Origin: Pseudoalteromonas aurantia | GTDB lineage: Bacteria > Pseudomonadota > Gammaproteobacteria > Enterobacterales > Alteromonadaceae | DNA: 64,000 bases | Assembly: GCF_005886875.1 (NCBI RefSeq) | Contig: NZ_PNBY01000036.1 | Span: forward strand, 87,818 to 151,817 | Direction of reading: 5' to 3' | Part shown: positions 57,120 to 64,000 of the stretch, in pieces | How the letters are laid out: each line of letters starts with the position of its first letter | How positions within the stretch are numbered: the stretch's first letter is position 1 | Position numbers and translations under genes: made by a program | Notes under the pieces: model-generated | Told to the model about the DNA's origin: nothing | Database searches by the model: none | What the model saw: only the letters and a program-made list of their open reading frames with translations

Positions 57120-58127
57120 ATGATAGAAGCAGATAGATTAATTGAGCCTGAAGTACAAGGCAATGAAGACAGTGTTGATAGGGCAATTCGACCGAAATTA
57201 CTTGCTGATTATACAGGTCAAGATCATGTAAAAAAGCAAATGGCCATCTTTATAGAAGCGGCTCGTTCACGGGAAGAGGCGCTGGACCACTTGTTGATTT
57301 TTGGCCCTCCAGGGTTAGGGAAAACAACCCTTGCAAATATTGTGGCAAATGAACTTGATGTAAATATTAAAGCGACTTCAGGCCCGGTACTTGAAAAAGC
57401 CGGAGATCTGGCGGCTTTATTGACTAACCTTGAAGAAGGTGACGTGTTATTTATTGATGAAATACACAGGCTGAGCCCACAAGTTGAAGAAATATTATAT
57501 CCCGCAATGGAAGACTATCAGTTAGATATTATGATAGGCGAAGGGCCAGCTGCACGCTCAATAAAGTTAGAGTTACCGCCGTTTACCTTAATTGGTGCAA
57601 CGACTAGAGCAGGATCACTTACATCACCTTTACGTGACCGCTTTGGTATTGTACAGCGATTGGAGTTTTATTCAGTATCGGATCTGTCGACTATTATATC
57701 TCGCTCAGCATTTTACCTTGATTTAGGTATAAGCCCTGAGGGCGCAGATGAAGTGGCGCGTCGGTCTCGTGGTACGCCCCGTATTGCAAATCGCTTATTA
57801 CGCCGGGTGCGCGACTATGCACAAGTAAAGAGTGACGGTAAAGTAAGTGCACAGATAGCCAATCTTGCGCTTGAGATGGTTGATGTAGACAAGCGAGGGT
57901 TTGATTACATGGACCGCAAATACTTATTGGCTATTATTGAAAAGTTTATGGGTGGGCCAGTTGGTCTAGATAACTTGGCCGCAGCCATTGGCGAAGAGCG
58001 AGAAACCATTGAGGATGTCATTGAGCCATTTTTGATCCAGCAAGGCTTTATACAGAGAACGCCAAGAGGGCGCATTGCATCAAATGCAGCGTATCTTCAT
58101 TTTGACTTAGCGGTACCTGAATCATAA
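57120..58127 (+). CDS. ruvB: Holliday junction branch migration ATPase RuvB
   Basis: Hexameric AAA+ motor of branch migration. Walker [11 protein letters not shown] (about 61-70), Walker [12 protein letters not shown], sensor 1 [20 protein letters not shown], and C-terminal winged helix with [13 protein letters not shown]. Length is 335 aa. No strong ribosome-binding site is visible, so coupling to ruvA is likely. It ends the ruvCAB unit. Confidence 0.97.
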   Translation: MIEADRLIEPEVQGNEDSVDRAIRPKLLADYTGQDHVKKQMAIFIEAARSREEALDHLLIFGPPGLGKTTLANIVANELDVNIKATSGPVLEKAGDLAALLTNLEEGDVLFIDEIHRLSPQVEEILYPAMEDYQLDIMIGEGPAARSIKLELPPFTLIGATTRAGSLTSPLRDRFGIVQRLEFYSVSDLSTIISRSAFYLDLGISPEGADEVARRSRGTPRIANRLLRRVRDYAQVKSDGKVSAQIANLALEMVDVDKRGFDYMDRKYLLAIIEKFMGGPVGLDNLAAAIGEERETIEDVIEPFLIQQGFIQRTPRGRIASNAAYLHFDLAVPES

Positions 58128-58156
58128 TAGCCTTTTAGTCATCGATTAAAATCTAT

Positions 58157-58181
58157 AAAACTCAGCATATGCTGAGTTTTT
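58157..58181 (+). terminator. Intrinsic terminator after ruvB
   Basis: A 10-bp stem AAAACTCAGC / GCTGAGTTTT with loop ATAT, ending in T, 29 bp after the ruvB stop. Confidence 0.9.
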
Positions 58182-58368
58182 GCTTTATAAGCTCTCTCAA
58201 CACTTATGTTACTGCGTGAACCATTAAGCACTCTTATGATTTCCACGGTTAAATTCTACTTACACTGTGCACTTTTTCAAACAATCGCAGACAAGTGTTT
58301 TATGTTGTGGCTAGACACTTTCAGTGTCGAGCAGCCTTATATTTTTATAATTCATATAAATTTCAGGC

Positions 58369-58542
58369 AAAAAAAAGCCCGCAAAAAATGCGGGCAAAAC
58401 AACAAGTTGAAGGAAGTAATCCAGGGTTTGATAAGTTAACGTTGGTTTTATCCTAAGCGCTCTTATCACAGCAATACGACAAATCAGAATCCTATTGCTA
58501 ACAACTGTGCTTTTGCATAATAGATGCTGTGTGCTCAGTACA
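58369..58542 (-). ncRNA. Candidate trans-acting small RNA, read leftward
   Basis: A complete transcription unit with no gene in it. The terminator on the minus strand is a 7-bp GC stem GCCCGCA / TGCGGGC with a T5 loop and eight T, like Hfq-type sRNA ends. Upstream are a hairpin formed by AGCAATA / TATTGCT with flanking CAC/GTG pairs, and an unpaired pyrimidine-rich stretch ATTACTTCCTTCAA that could pair with AAGGAAG-type ribosome-binding sites. Predicted length is about 175 nt. No known sRNA family was recognised; 6S, Spot 42, ArcZ and CsrB were considered by eye. Confidence 0.55.
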
Positions 58543-58548
58543 GGGTGT

Positions 58549-58577
58549 ATATTAAATAGGTTTTGGCAATTCATCAA
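58549..58577 (-). promoter_or_regulatory. Promoter of the candidate small RNA
   Basis: On the minus strand TTGATG (58577-58572) and TAATAT (58554-58549) are separated by exactly 17 bases. Transcription would start near 58542. Confidence 0.5.
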
Positions 58578-58938
58578 GCTAGAAAAATTATTTTTTTAAA
58601 TTAATAAAACTAATCCGAAGCGTTTTTTTACTTTGCCAGTTTGTTTTTATTTAGTCGTAGTTAATTATTAAATTCATGTTTTTAATGGCTTTTTATTTTT
58701 TCTGATTGTATTCTTATTATTAGTTTAATTGTTGTTAATTGGTATTACCAATTGGTTTTTGGTGGTTTATTCGTGAATTATGCATAAACTGTGAGTTTTA
58801 TGCAGCTAGCATTCATAAATACGCGTTTATTATTCAGGGCTAATATTTGTTGAATTAACTATGTGAAGGTTCTGTATATCGTTTTAGTGTGTTTTTAGCG
58901 TATTTATCGCCAAATACCGTAATTTCATGGTAATGAGA

Positions 58939-58967
58939 TTGTCAGCACAGATATGTGTCGGTAAACT
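58939..58967 (+). promoter_or_regulatory. Candidate tolQ promoter
   Basis: TTGTCA at 58939-58944 (five of six) and TAAACT at 58962-58967 with a 17-base spacer, about 90 bp before the tolQ start. Confidence 0.5.
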
Positions 58968-59058
58968 AACTGAACCTTTATAGTCGCTTACAGTCAATGT
59001 TGTAACCGGCTATAGCGCAAGACAAAGCCGACACACCATTTCTTAGGAGTATAATAAC

Positions 59059-59763
59059 GTGGAATCGGGACTAAATTTTATTGATCTTATATTAAAAGCC
59101 AGTGTGCTAGTTCAACTTGTGATGTTGGCACTTGTTGGTATGTCAATCGCCTCATGGGCCATCATATTTCAGCGTAGATCAATTATCTCAAACGCAATGG
59201 ACAATGCGAAAAAGTTTGAGCAAAAATTTTGGTCCGGTATGGACTTAAGTAAACTGTATAACGAAGTAACAGCCCGTGCAGTTAACCCGCAAGGTCTAGA
59301 AGCATTATTTGTCTCTGGTTTTAAAGAATTTGCTCGACATAAAAAGCAAAGCACACAGTCCACAGGACTGGTTATTGAAGGCACACATCGTTCTATGCGC
59401 GTCGCGTTATCTCGTGAAGTGGAAAAACTAGAATCAAGTTTATCGTTTTTAGCGACTGTTGGCTCAATAAGCCCATATATTGGGTTATTTGGTACTGTGT
59501 GGGGGATCATGAATGCATTCATTGCGTTAGGTGAAGTAAAACAAGCAACGCTACAAATGGTTGCGCCAGGTATTGCTGAAGCCTTGATTGCCACAGCAAT
59601 GGGTCTATTTGCGGCCATCCCAGCGGTTATGGCGTATAACAAATTTGCTAAGAGCGTTGAGAAACTTGAAACTCAATATATTAACTTTATGGAAGAGTTT
59701 GCCAATATACTTCATCGTCAGGCCGCAAGTTCTGCTGAGGTAAAGCAACATGTATCAGCGTAA
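59059..59763 (+). CDS. tolQ: Tol-Pal system proton channel subunit TolQ
   Basis: Inner-membrane motor protein with TolR, using proton motive force to drive TolA. Three membrane helices (about 14-36, 132-155, 170-192) and the conserved segments [15 protein letters not shown] and [24 protein letters not shown]. Length 234 aa. The start is GTG at 59059, preceded by AGGAG about 10 bases upstream. It overlaps tolR by 14 bp. An ExbB identity is excluded by the following tolR-tolA-tolB-pal order. No ybgC gene precedes it. Confidence 0.96.
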   Translation: MESGLNFIDLILKASVLVQLVMLALVGMSIASWAIIFQRRSIISNAMDNAKKFEQKFWSGMDLSKLYNEVTARAVNPQGLEALFVSGFKEFARHKKQSTQSTGLVIEGTHRSMRVALSREVEKLESSLSFLATVGSISPYIGLFGTVWGIMNAFIALGEVKQATLQMVAPGIAEALIATAMGLFAAIPAVMAYNKFAKSVEKLETQYINFMEEFANILHRQAASSAEVKQHVSA

Positions 59764-60178
59764 AAAACGTCGCCCAGTCGCAGAGATCAATGTGGTGCCC
59801 TACATCGATGTGATGTTGGTACTTTTGATCATATTCATGGCCACTGCACCGCTCATTACGCATGGGGTTAAAGTGGACTTGCCGCAAATGCAAGAGTCAG
59901 ATTTAGTCAAAACTAAAGATGCGCCGCCGATAATAGCCTCGATAGACTCACAAGGACGATATTTTGTCAGTGTAGGTACTGATCCTGAGGCGCCGATGGA
60001 TGCGGTTGAAGTGGCTGCGGTTATTAAATTGAAATTACAACAAAACCCTGACACCCCAGTGATGATAAAAGGCTCGGGTAGAGTGTCTTACCAGGAAGTA
60101 CTTCTTCTTATGGATTTCTTGAAAAATGCGGGCGTGCCCTCGGTTGGCCTGATGACTAAATCATTTGAGGAGGGCTAA
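59750..60178 (+). CDS. tolR: Tol-Pal system protein TolR
   Basis: Motor stator partner of TolQ. Basic N-terminus [20 protein letters not shown], single membrane helix with the proton-path aspartate Asp20, then a periplasmic domain (about 45-142) with [26 protein letters not shown]. Length 142 aa. It overlaps tolQ by 14 bp and shares one base with tolA. Confidence 0.96.
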   Translation: MYQRKKRRPVAEINVVPYIDVMLVLLIIFMATAPLITHGVKVDLPQMQESDLVKTKDAPPIIASIDSQGRYFVSVGTDPEAPMDAVEVAAVIKLKLQQNPDTPVMIKGSGRVSYQEVLLLMDFLKNAGVPSVGLMTKSFEEG

Positions 60179-61119
60179 TGGGGGCATTACAAAGCGGTAT
60201 TTTAAAGTCGCTGGTACTACATTTTGCTTTGGCCGGAATATTATTCGCTTCGGCAAATTTTCATACGCCTGAACCTGCTGTGATGGAAGTGACATTAAAT
60301 CCTGAAGTTACTGAGCCTTTAGATGAAAAGGTTGTTTCAGCTATTTCTGTCGATCAGTCTGCTGTTGAGAAAAAAATAGCAGAGCTTAAAACGCAAGAGC
60401 TGAATAAAAAGCGGGCGGAAGAAAAGCGCATTCGAGATTTAGAGCGCAGAGCGAGTCAAGCACGCAAAGATAGAGAAGCTGAAGCTCGACGTATTAAAAA
60501 GCTAGAGCAGCAGCGTAAAGCGAAAGTAGCCGAGAAGAAAAAGGCCGAAGCGCAAGCCAAAAAAGCCCGTGAAATAGAGAAAAAGCAACGCGCTCAAGCC
60601 GACAAAGCACGCGCTGAAAAGTTAGCAGCAGAAAAAGCAGCAAAAGCCGCATCGAATAAACGCAAAGCGGAAGAAGATGCGCTTAAAAAAGCTGAAGATG
60701 CCCGCAAGCGCCGGGAGGTAGAAGAAAAACGTAAAGCAGAGGCAGCAGAAAAAGCCCGTCAAAAGGCCTTACAAGAGCAATTAATGCAAGAGCAGTTAGC
60801 AAAAGAGCAGGCCGCGCGTAATAAAATACGTAAACAGCAGGTATTATCAGAGGTTGATAAATACAAAGCACTGATCATGCAGCGGATACAGGCAAACTTG
60901 TTAATTGATGAAAAGATGAAAGGCAAACAATGCCGAGTCAATATTCGTCTAGGCTTTAATGGTTTGGTGACTGACTCACGCTCCTTAGGCGGTGATAAGT
61001 TAGTATGCGAAGCCGCGCTACGTGCTGTGAGAATGGCTGATACACTGCCAGTCTCAAAAGAGAAAGATGTTTTTGAACAGCTTAAAAATATTAATTTAAC
61101 AATTAAACCTAATTTATAA
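60178..61119 (+). CDS. tolA: Tol-Pal system envelope-spanning protein TolA
   Basis: Links the TolQR motor to TolB/Pal across the periplasm during cell constriction. N-terminal anchor about 9-27 with the S-x3-H-type pattern ILKSLVLHFALAG. A long Ala/Lys/Glu/Arg-rich helical domain (about 60-225) follows, then the globular C-terminal domain III (about 226-313) with KGKQCRVNIRLGFNGLVTDS and a Cys pair near 255 and 277. Length is 313 aa, shorter than E. coli TolA (421) mainly in the helical domain. The repetitive A/K/E coding gives locally purine-rich DNA. Confidence 0.95.
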   Translation: MGALQSGILKSLVLHFALAGILFASANFHTPEPAVMEVTLNPEVTEPLDEKVVSAISVDQSAVEKKIAELKTQELNKKRAEEKRIRDLERRASQARKDREAEARRIKKLEQQRKAKVAEKKKAEAQAKKAREIEKKQRAQADKARAEKLAAEKAAKAASNKRKAEEDALKKAEDARKRREVEEKRKAEAAEKARQKALQEQLMQEQLAKEQAARNKIRKQQVLSEVDKYKALIMQRIQANLLIDEKMKGKQCRVNIRLGFNGLVTDSRSLGGDKLVCEAALRAVRMADTLPVSKEKDVFEQLKNINLTIKPNL

Positions 61120-61128
61120 AGGAAGTTT

Positions 61129-62487
61129 ATGTTCAACCGATTAAAAGCATTGTTGGTTTTTGTTGCTTTTGGCATGTCAGGCGTCGTCCATGCGGCGCTT
61201 GAGATTGTTATAACAGAAGGCGTGGATAGTGCACGCCCGATTGCCATTGTTCCTTTTAAATATGAAGGTGTTGGTCAAAAGCCTATGCGAGTGAGTGAAG
61301 TTATCGCTGCTGATTTAACGCGAAGCGGTAAATTCAAACCTCTTTCATTTACCGAGTTGCCTCAGTTACCGAGCACAGATACAGAGGTAGATTATACTGC
61401 GTGGGTAAATAAAGGGGTTGAAGCGGTGATTGTTGGTGCAATTGTACAGCAACCTGGTGGGCGTTACTTAGTTAAATATGAATTGATTGATGTGATCAGA
61501 GCACAAATTACGGGTGGTGAAACGCGTATGATGAGCAATGGCCAATTAATGAAAAGCCAAGATCACGTACAAGAAGCAAGACAAAGTGTAATATCTAGCG
61601 ATGGATTCAGACAGTATGCACATCAAATAAGCGATGTGGTATATGAATCATTGACAGGAGAACGCGGAGCGTTTAGAACAAAAATTGCTTATGTGATTGT
61701 TCGTGACGAAGATGATAAGCCTTACCAGTTAGTTGTTGCAGATTATGATGGGTTTAACGAACAGGTGTTATTGCGTTCAAAAGAGCCCTTAATGTCGCCG
61801 TCATGGTCACCTGATGCAAACAAACTAGCATACGTTACGTTTGAAAATCGCCAATCACAAATCTATGTGCAAGATATCTATACAGGTAAGCGAGATCTCA
61901 TCACGAGTTACCCGGGAATAAATGGCGCACCGCAGTTTTCTCCTGATGGAAAGCAGTTGCTAATTGTACTTTCTAAAGATGCAGGTGGTGCCACAGAGGT
62001 GTATCATTATGACTTACAAACACGCAAAGAGCGTCGTTTAACACGTCACCGTAGCATAGATACTGAGCCAAGTTGGCACCCAAATGGCAAAGAAATTGTG
62101 TATACGTCTGAAAGGGGTGGTAATGCCCAGATTTATAAGTTAAATTTACAAACTGGTAGGTCAAAGCGTATTACCTTTGACGGCGATATGAATTTAGCAG
62201 GATCAGTGACACCCGATGGGAAGCATTTGGTAATGGTAAATCGTACCATTGGCAAATATCATATTGCTAAAAAAGAATTGAGATCTGGGCTATTTCAAGT
62301 TTTAACAAGAACTCGCCTGGACGAATCTCCGAGCATAGCGCCAAATGGCTCGATGATTATTTATAGTACGCTGCATAACAACAAGCAGGTATTGGCTTTA
62401 GTGTCTATGGATGGGCGTTTTAAAGCGCGACTTCCGGTTTCTGATGGGCAAGTGAAAGCTCCAGCTTGGTCGCCATTTTTACAGTAA
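61129..62487 (+). CDS. tolB: Tol-Pal system beta-propeller protein TolB
   Basis: Periplasmic protein that binds Pal and is released by TolA. The signal peptide ends near residue 22 (VVHAALE). TolB_N domain (about 23-165) with [33 protein letters not shown] segment, then a six-bladed propeller (about 175-452) with repeated S-P-D-G/N patterns ([56 protein letters not shown]). Length 452 aa. AGGAAG lies 4 bases before the ATG. Confidence 0.96.
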   Translation: MFNRLKALLVFVAFGMSGVVHAALEIVITEGVDSARPIAIVPFKYEGVGQKPMRVSEVIAADLTRSGKFKPLSFTELPQLPSTDTEVDYTAWVNKGVEAVIVGAIVQQPGGRYLVKYELIDVIRAQITGGETRMMSNGQLMKSQDHVQEARQSVISSDGFRQYAHQISDVVYESLTGERGAFRTKIAYVIVRDEDDKPYQLVVADYDGFNEQVLLRSKEPLMSPSWSPDANKLAYVTFENRQSQIYVQDIYTGKRDLITSYPGINGAPQFSPDGKQLLIVLSKDAGGATEVYHYDLQTRKERRLTRHRSIDTEPSWHPNGKEIVYTSERGGNAQIYKLNLQTGRSKRITFDGDMNLAGSVTPDGKHLVMVNRTIGKYHIAKKELRSGLFQVLTRTRLDESPSIAPNGSMIIYSTLHNNKQVLALVSMDGRFKARLPVSDGQVKAPAWSPFLQ

Positions 62488-62525
62488 TTTTGCTGGTTAG
62501 ATTTTAAGATATAGGAATATACTCG

Positions 62526-63059
62526 ATGCAACTTAACAAAACATTAAAAGCTCTATTAGTGGCGTTGCCAGTAATGACGCTAGCCGCGTGTAGCTCATCT
62601 TCAAGTGTAGATGAAGGTGCTGCAAATGAAAGTAACCAAGCAACATCCCAAGAAAATAATAACGTTGATGTAAACACGATTTCACGTGTTAAATCAGCAG
62701 AAGAAAAGCTTCGTGAGAAGTATGAAGCATTACGTCAAGAGCAGATCATTTACTTTGATTTTGATAAATCAACAGTACAAGGTGCTTACGCTGAGCTTTT
62801 ACAAGCACATGCTGACTTCTTGGTTAAGAACCCAAGCGTAAAAGTATTGGTTGAAGGCCACGCTGATGAACGTGGTACGCCAGAGTACAATATTGCACTA
62901 GGTGAAAGCCGTGGTAAAGCAGTTGCTAAATACTTACAAAGCTTAGGTGTGTCTGATAACCAAATTTCAGTAGTAAGCTATGGTGAAGAGAAACCAATGG
63001 TGAAGTCTCGCACTGAAGAAGCTTTTGCTAAGAACCGTCGTGCGGTTTTAGTATACTAA
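62526..63059 (+). CDS. pal: Peptidoglycan-associated lipoprotein Pal
   Basis: Outer-membrane lipoprotein that binds peptidoglycan and TolB. Lipobox TLAAC with Cys22, a Ser/Asn-rich linker, and the OmpA-like domain (about 75-177) with [21 protein letters not shown] and the diaminopimelate-binding region [22 protein letters not shown]. Length is 177 aa. GGAATA precedes the ATG. A 38-bp spacer separates it from tolB. Confidence 0.97.
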   Translation: MQLNKTLKALLVALPVMTLAACSSSSSVDEGAANESNQATSQENNNVDVNTISRVKSAEEKLREKYEALRQEQIIYFDFDKSTVQGAYAELLQAHADFLVKNPSVKVLVEGHADERGTPEYNIALGESRGKAVAKYLQSLGVSDNQISVVSYGEEKPMVKSRTEEAFAKNRRAVLVY

Positions 63060-63075
63060 TTTGATAAGAGATATT

Positions 63076-63828
63076 ATGAAGCCAAAGAAACTATTGGCAG
63101 CCATAATGATTCTGAGCGGGAGCACCCAAATTTTGGCTGCTCCCGCTCCTGTTTCTGAGGCTGCAAACTCGCAATCGTCTTTAGAGCAACGCATTGCGCA
63201 GTTAGAAAGTATGATGAAGACCCGCAACCTATTACAAGTCGAGTTACAGCAGCAGTTAGGCTTATTGCAAGACGAAGTAAGTCAGGTACGTGGTGTTACC
63301 GAAGAGCAGAGCTATAAGCTTGAGAAAGTGTTACAGCGCCAACGTGAATTATACCAAGAAATAGAAAACCGCGTGTCTAAGGTATATGAGCAAGCGAGCA
63401 GCTCGGTAGCCACTGAGGTGGTGATAGATTCATCTCAAGCTGTTAGTAGTGACCTATCTGAAAATGAAGCGTACGACAAAGCTGTAGCGCTAATTATGAA
63501 AGATAAGCGTTATGATGCTGCGATCCCTGAGTTCCAGTCATTTCTGACCACTTTCCCAACATCGGTGTATATACCTAATGCACATTATTGGTTGGGGCAG
63601 CTTTTATCAATTAAAAATGACGATGAAAATGCGATTGGCCATTTTAAAACAGTGGTAGATAATTTTGCTGATTCAAATAAACGCCCTGAGGCAATGTTAA
63701 AACTGGGTACGCTCTATGAAAAGCAGGGAAAAGTAGAATTAGCTAAGTCTATTTTGACGACATTGCTAAATGAATACCCAAGCACAACGGCTGCAAAAAT
63801 GGCCACCGAGCGTTTATCTAAGATTTAA
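63076..63828 (+). CDS. cpoB: Cell division coordinator CpoB (YbgF)
   Basis: Periplasmic protein that coordinates Tol-Pal with peptidoglycan synthesis at septation. Signal peptide to about residue 22 (QILAAPAP), coiled-coil trimerisation region (about 35-110, LEQRIAQLESMMKTRNLLQVELQQQ), then TPR units (about 130-250: AYDKAVALIMKDKRYDAAIPEFQSFLTTFP and two more). The ATG at 63076 has AAGAGA 5-6 bases upstream and gives 250 aa; a TTG at 63061 is less likely. Last gene of the tol operon. Confidence 0.95.
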   Translation: MKPKKLLAAIMILSGSTQILAAPAPVSEAANSQSSLEQRIAQLESMMKTRNLLQVELQQQLGLLQDEVSQVRGVTEEQSYKLEKVLQRQRELYQEIENRVSKVYEQASSSVATEVVIDSSQAVSSDLSENEAYDKAVALIMKDKRYDAAIPEFQSFLTTFPTSVYIPNAHYWLGQLLSIKNDDENAIGHFKTVVDNFADSNKRPEAMLKLGTLYEKQGKVELAKSILTTLLNEYPSTTAAKMATERLSKI

Positions 63829-63903
63829 AAGCTCGATTTTTTGCCACTGTGGTTTAAAATTAAGCGCTTAAGCATAAAAACTCAAAAAAACTACGTATTT
63901 AAG

Positions 63904-63940
63904 TTGCACTCATTTTTTAAATAAGTATTATAAGCGCCCG
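63904..63940 (+). promoter_or_regulatory. Stable-RNA promoter for the downstream tRNA
   Basis: TTGCAC at 63904-63909 and TATTAT at 63926-63931 with a 16-base spacer, followed by a GC-rich discriminator GCGCCCG. This is typical of stringently controlled tRNA/rRNA promoters. Confidence 0.75.
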
Positions 63941-63980
63941 CAGCAGGCGATTGGTTAAAACCAAACTGCTGCAACTAAGT

Positions 63981-64000
63981 GGGTCATTAGCTCAGTTGGT
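63981..64000 (+). tRNA. Partial tRNA, probably tRNA-Lys, cut by the window end
   Basis: The last 20 bases GGGTCATTAGCTCAGTTGGT are a tRNA acceptor 5' strand plus D arm. The sequence resembles tRNA-Lys and a tRNA-Lys cluster commonly follows cpoB in gammaproteobacteria, so lysine is likely; the anticodon is outside the window. Confidence 0.75.

Larger units (their letters stand above)
58128..59058. other. 931-bp intergenic region between ruvB and tolQ
   Basis: Long AT-rich gap. It holds the ruvB terminator (58157-58181), a leftward candidate small RNA (58369-58542) with its promoter and terminator, and a candidate tolQ promoter (58939-58967). The short open frames at 58206-58439 (+) and 58311-58577 (-) have no coding support. 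About 360 bp between 58580 and 58938 are very AT-rich without further recognisable signals. Confidence 0.7.

Noticed and set aside
58206..58439. 77-codon plus-strand open frame after ruvB
   Set aside because: Starts after the ruvB terminator, has no ribosome-binding site and no recognisable domain.
58369..58542. CsrB/RsmY-type or 6S RNA identity for the candidate small RNA
   Set aside because: Only three GGA motifs are present and they are not in repeated short hairpins; the long quasi-symmetric 6S helix is absent.
58311..58577. 88-codon minus-strand open frame in the ruvB-tolQ gap
   Set aside because: It runs straight through the GC hairpin and T-run of the candidate small RNA, which would stop transcription inside it, and has no coding signature.
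59059..60178. ExbB/ExbD identity for the first two motor genes
   Set aside because: They are followed directly by tolA, tolB, pal and cpoB, which fixes them as tolQ and tolR.

Overview
The window is a moderately AT-rich, gene-dense chromosomal segment from a marine-type gammaproteobacterium. The best fit is Alteromonadales, probably Pseudoalteromonas or a close relative. This rests on housekeeping gene order and protein resemblance judged by eye, not on a database search. Support comes from a full ccm operon ending in mlaA, the yhbY|rlmE-ftsH-folP-glmM-tpiA-secG-tRNA-Leu block, aspS-ruvCAB, tolQRAB-pal-cpoB followed by a tRNA, and split cmoA/cmoB. No prophage, CRISPR array, rRNA or intact insertion sequence was seen.

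Layout. 1-94: start of a leftward gene cut by the window edge. 183-7936: the cytochrome c maturation operon ccmABCDEFGHI with mlaA joined to its end. 8026-11636: a small unknown protein, a Kef/YbaL-type antiporter, a Spo0M-like protein and an ElaA-type acetyltransferase. 11687-17589: an NSS sodium symporter, a two-component pair, an unknown lipoprotein and a beta-lactamase-fold serine hydrolase. 17623-24282: the conserved yhbY to tRNA-Leu block. 24416-29750: accessory genes (HelD-like helicase, FIST sensor plus GGDEF-EAL protein, PspB-like small protein). 29806-32682: queC/queE and a dicarboxylate or amino-acid symporter. 32848-42723: a large Ig-like lipoprotein, topA, and an alpha/beta hydrolase coupled to a NatAB-type ABC exporter. 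42868-45193: a transposase remnant and an orphan TPR histidine kinase. 45540-50784: a class II amidotransferase, DUF3108 protein, purN/purM and cmoB/cmoA. 50900-53861: DUF3334, a YgjP-like peptidase, a GFA-fold protein and a DUF72 protein. 54045-58127: aspS and ruvCAB. 58128-59058: a 931-bp gap with a candidate small RNA. 59076-64000: tol-pal and the first bases of a tRNA, probably tRNA-Lys.

Function. Much of the window serves the cell envelope: cytochrome c maturation, Mla lipid trafficking, Tol-Pal, FtsH, SecG and two large lipoproteins. A second theme is tRNA modification: queC/queE for queuosine and cmoA/cmoB for uridine-5-oxyacetic acid. Regulation is represented by an OmpR/RstAB-like pair, an orphan TPR kinase and a FIST/GGDEF-EAL module.

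Most notable observations: (i) the FIST gene has an in-frame amber codon at codon 13 of its natural reading frame; (ii) a complete leftward promoter-to-terminator unit of about 175 nt between ruvB and tolQ looks like an Hfq-type small RNA; (iii) a short transposase N-terminal fragment lies beside a perfect inverted pair of DnaA-box-like sequences; (iv) the Ig-like lipoprotein carries two EF-hand-like calcium loops. No large undescribed system could be demonstrated.
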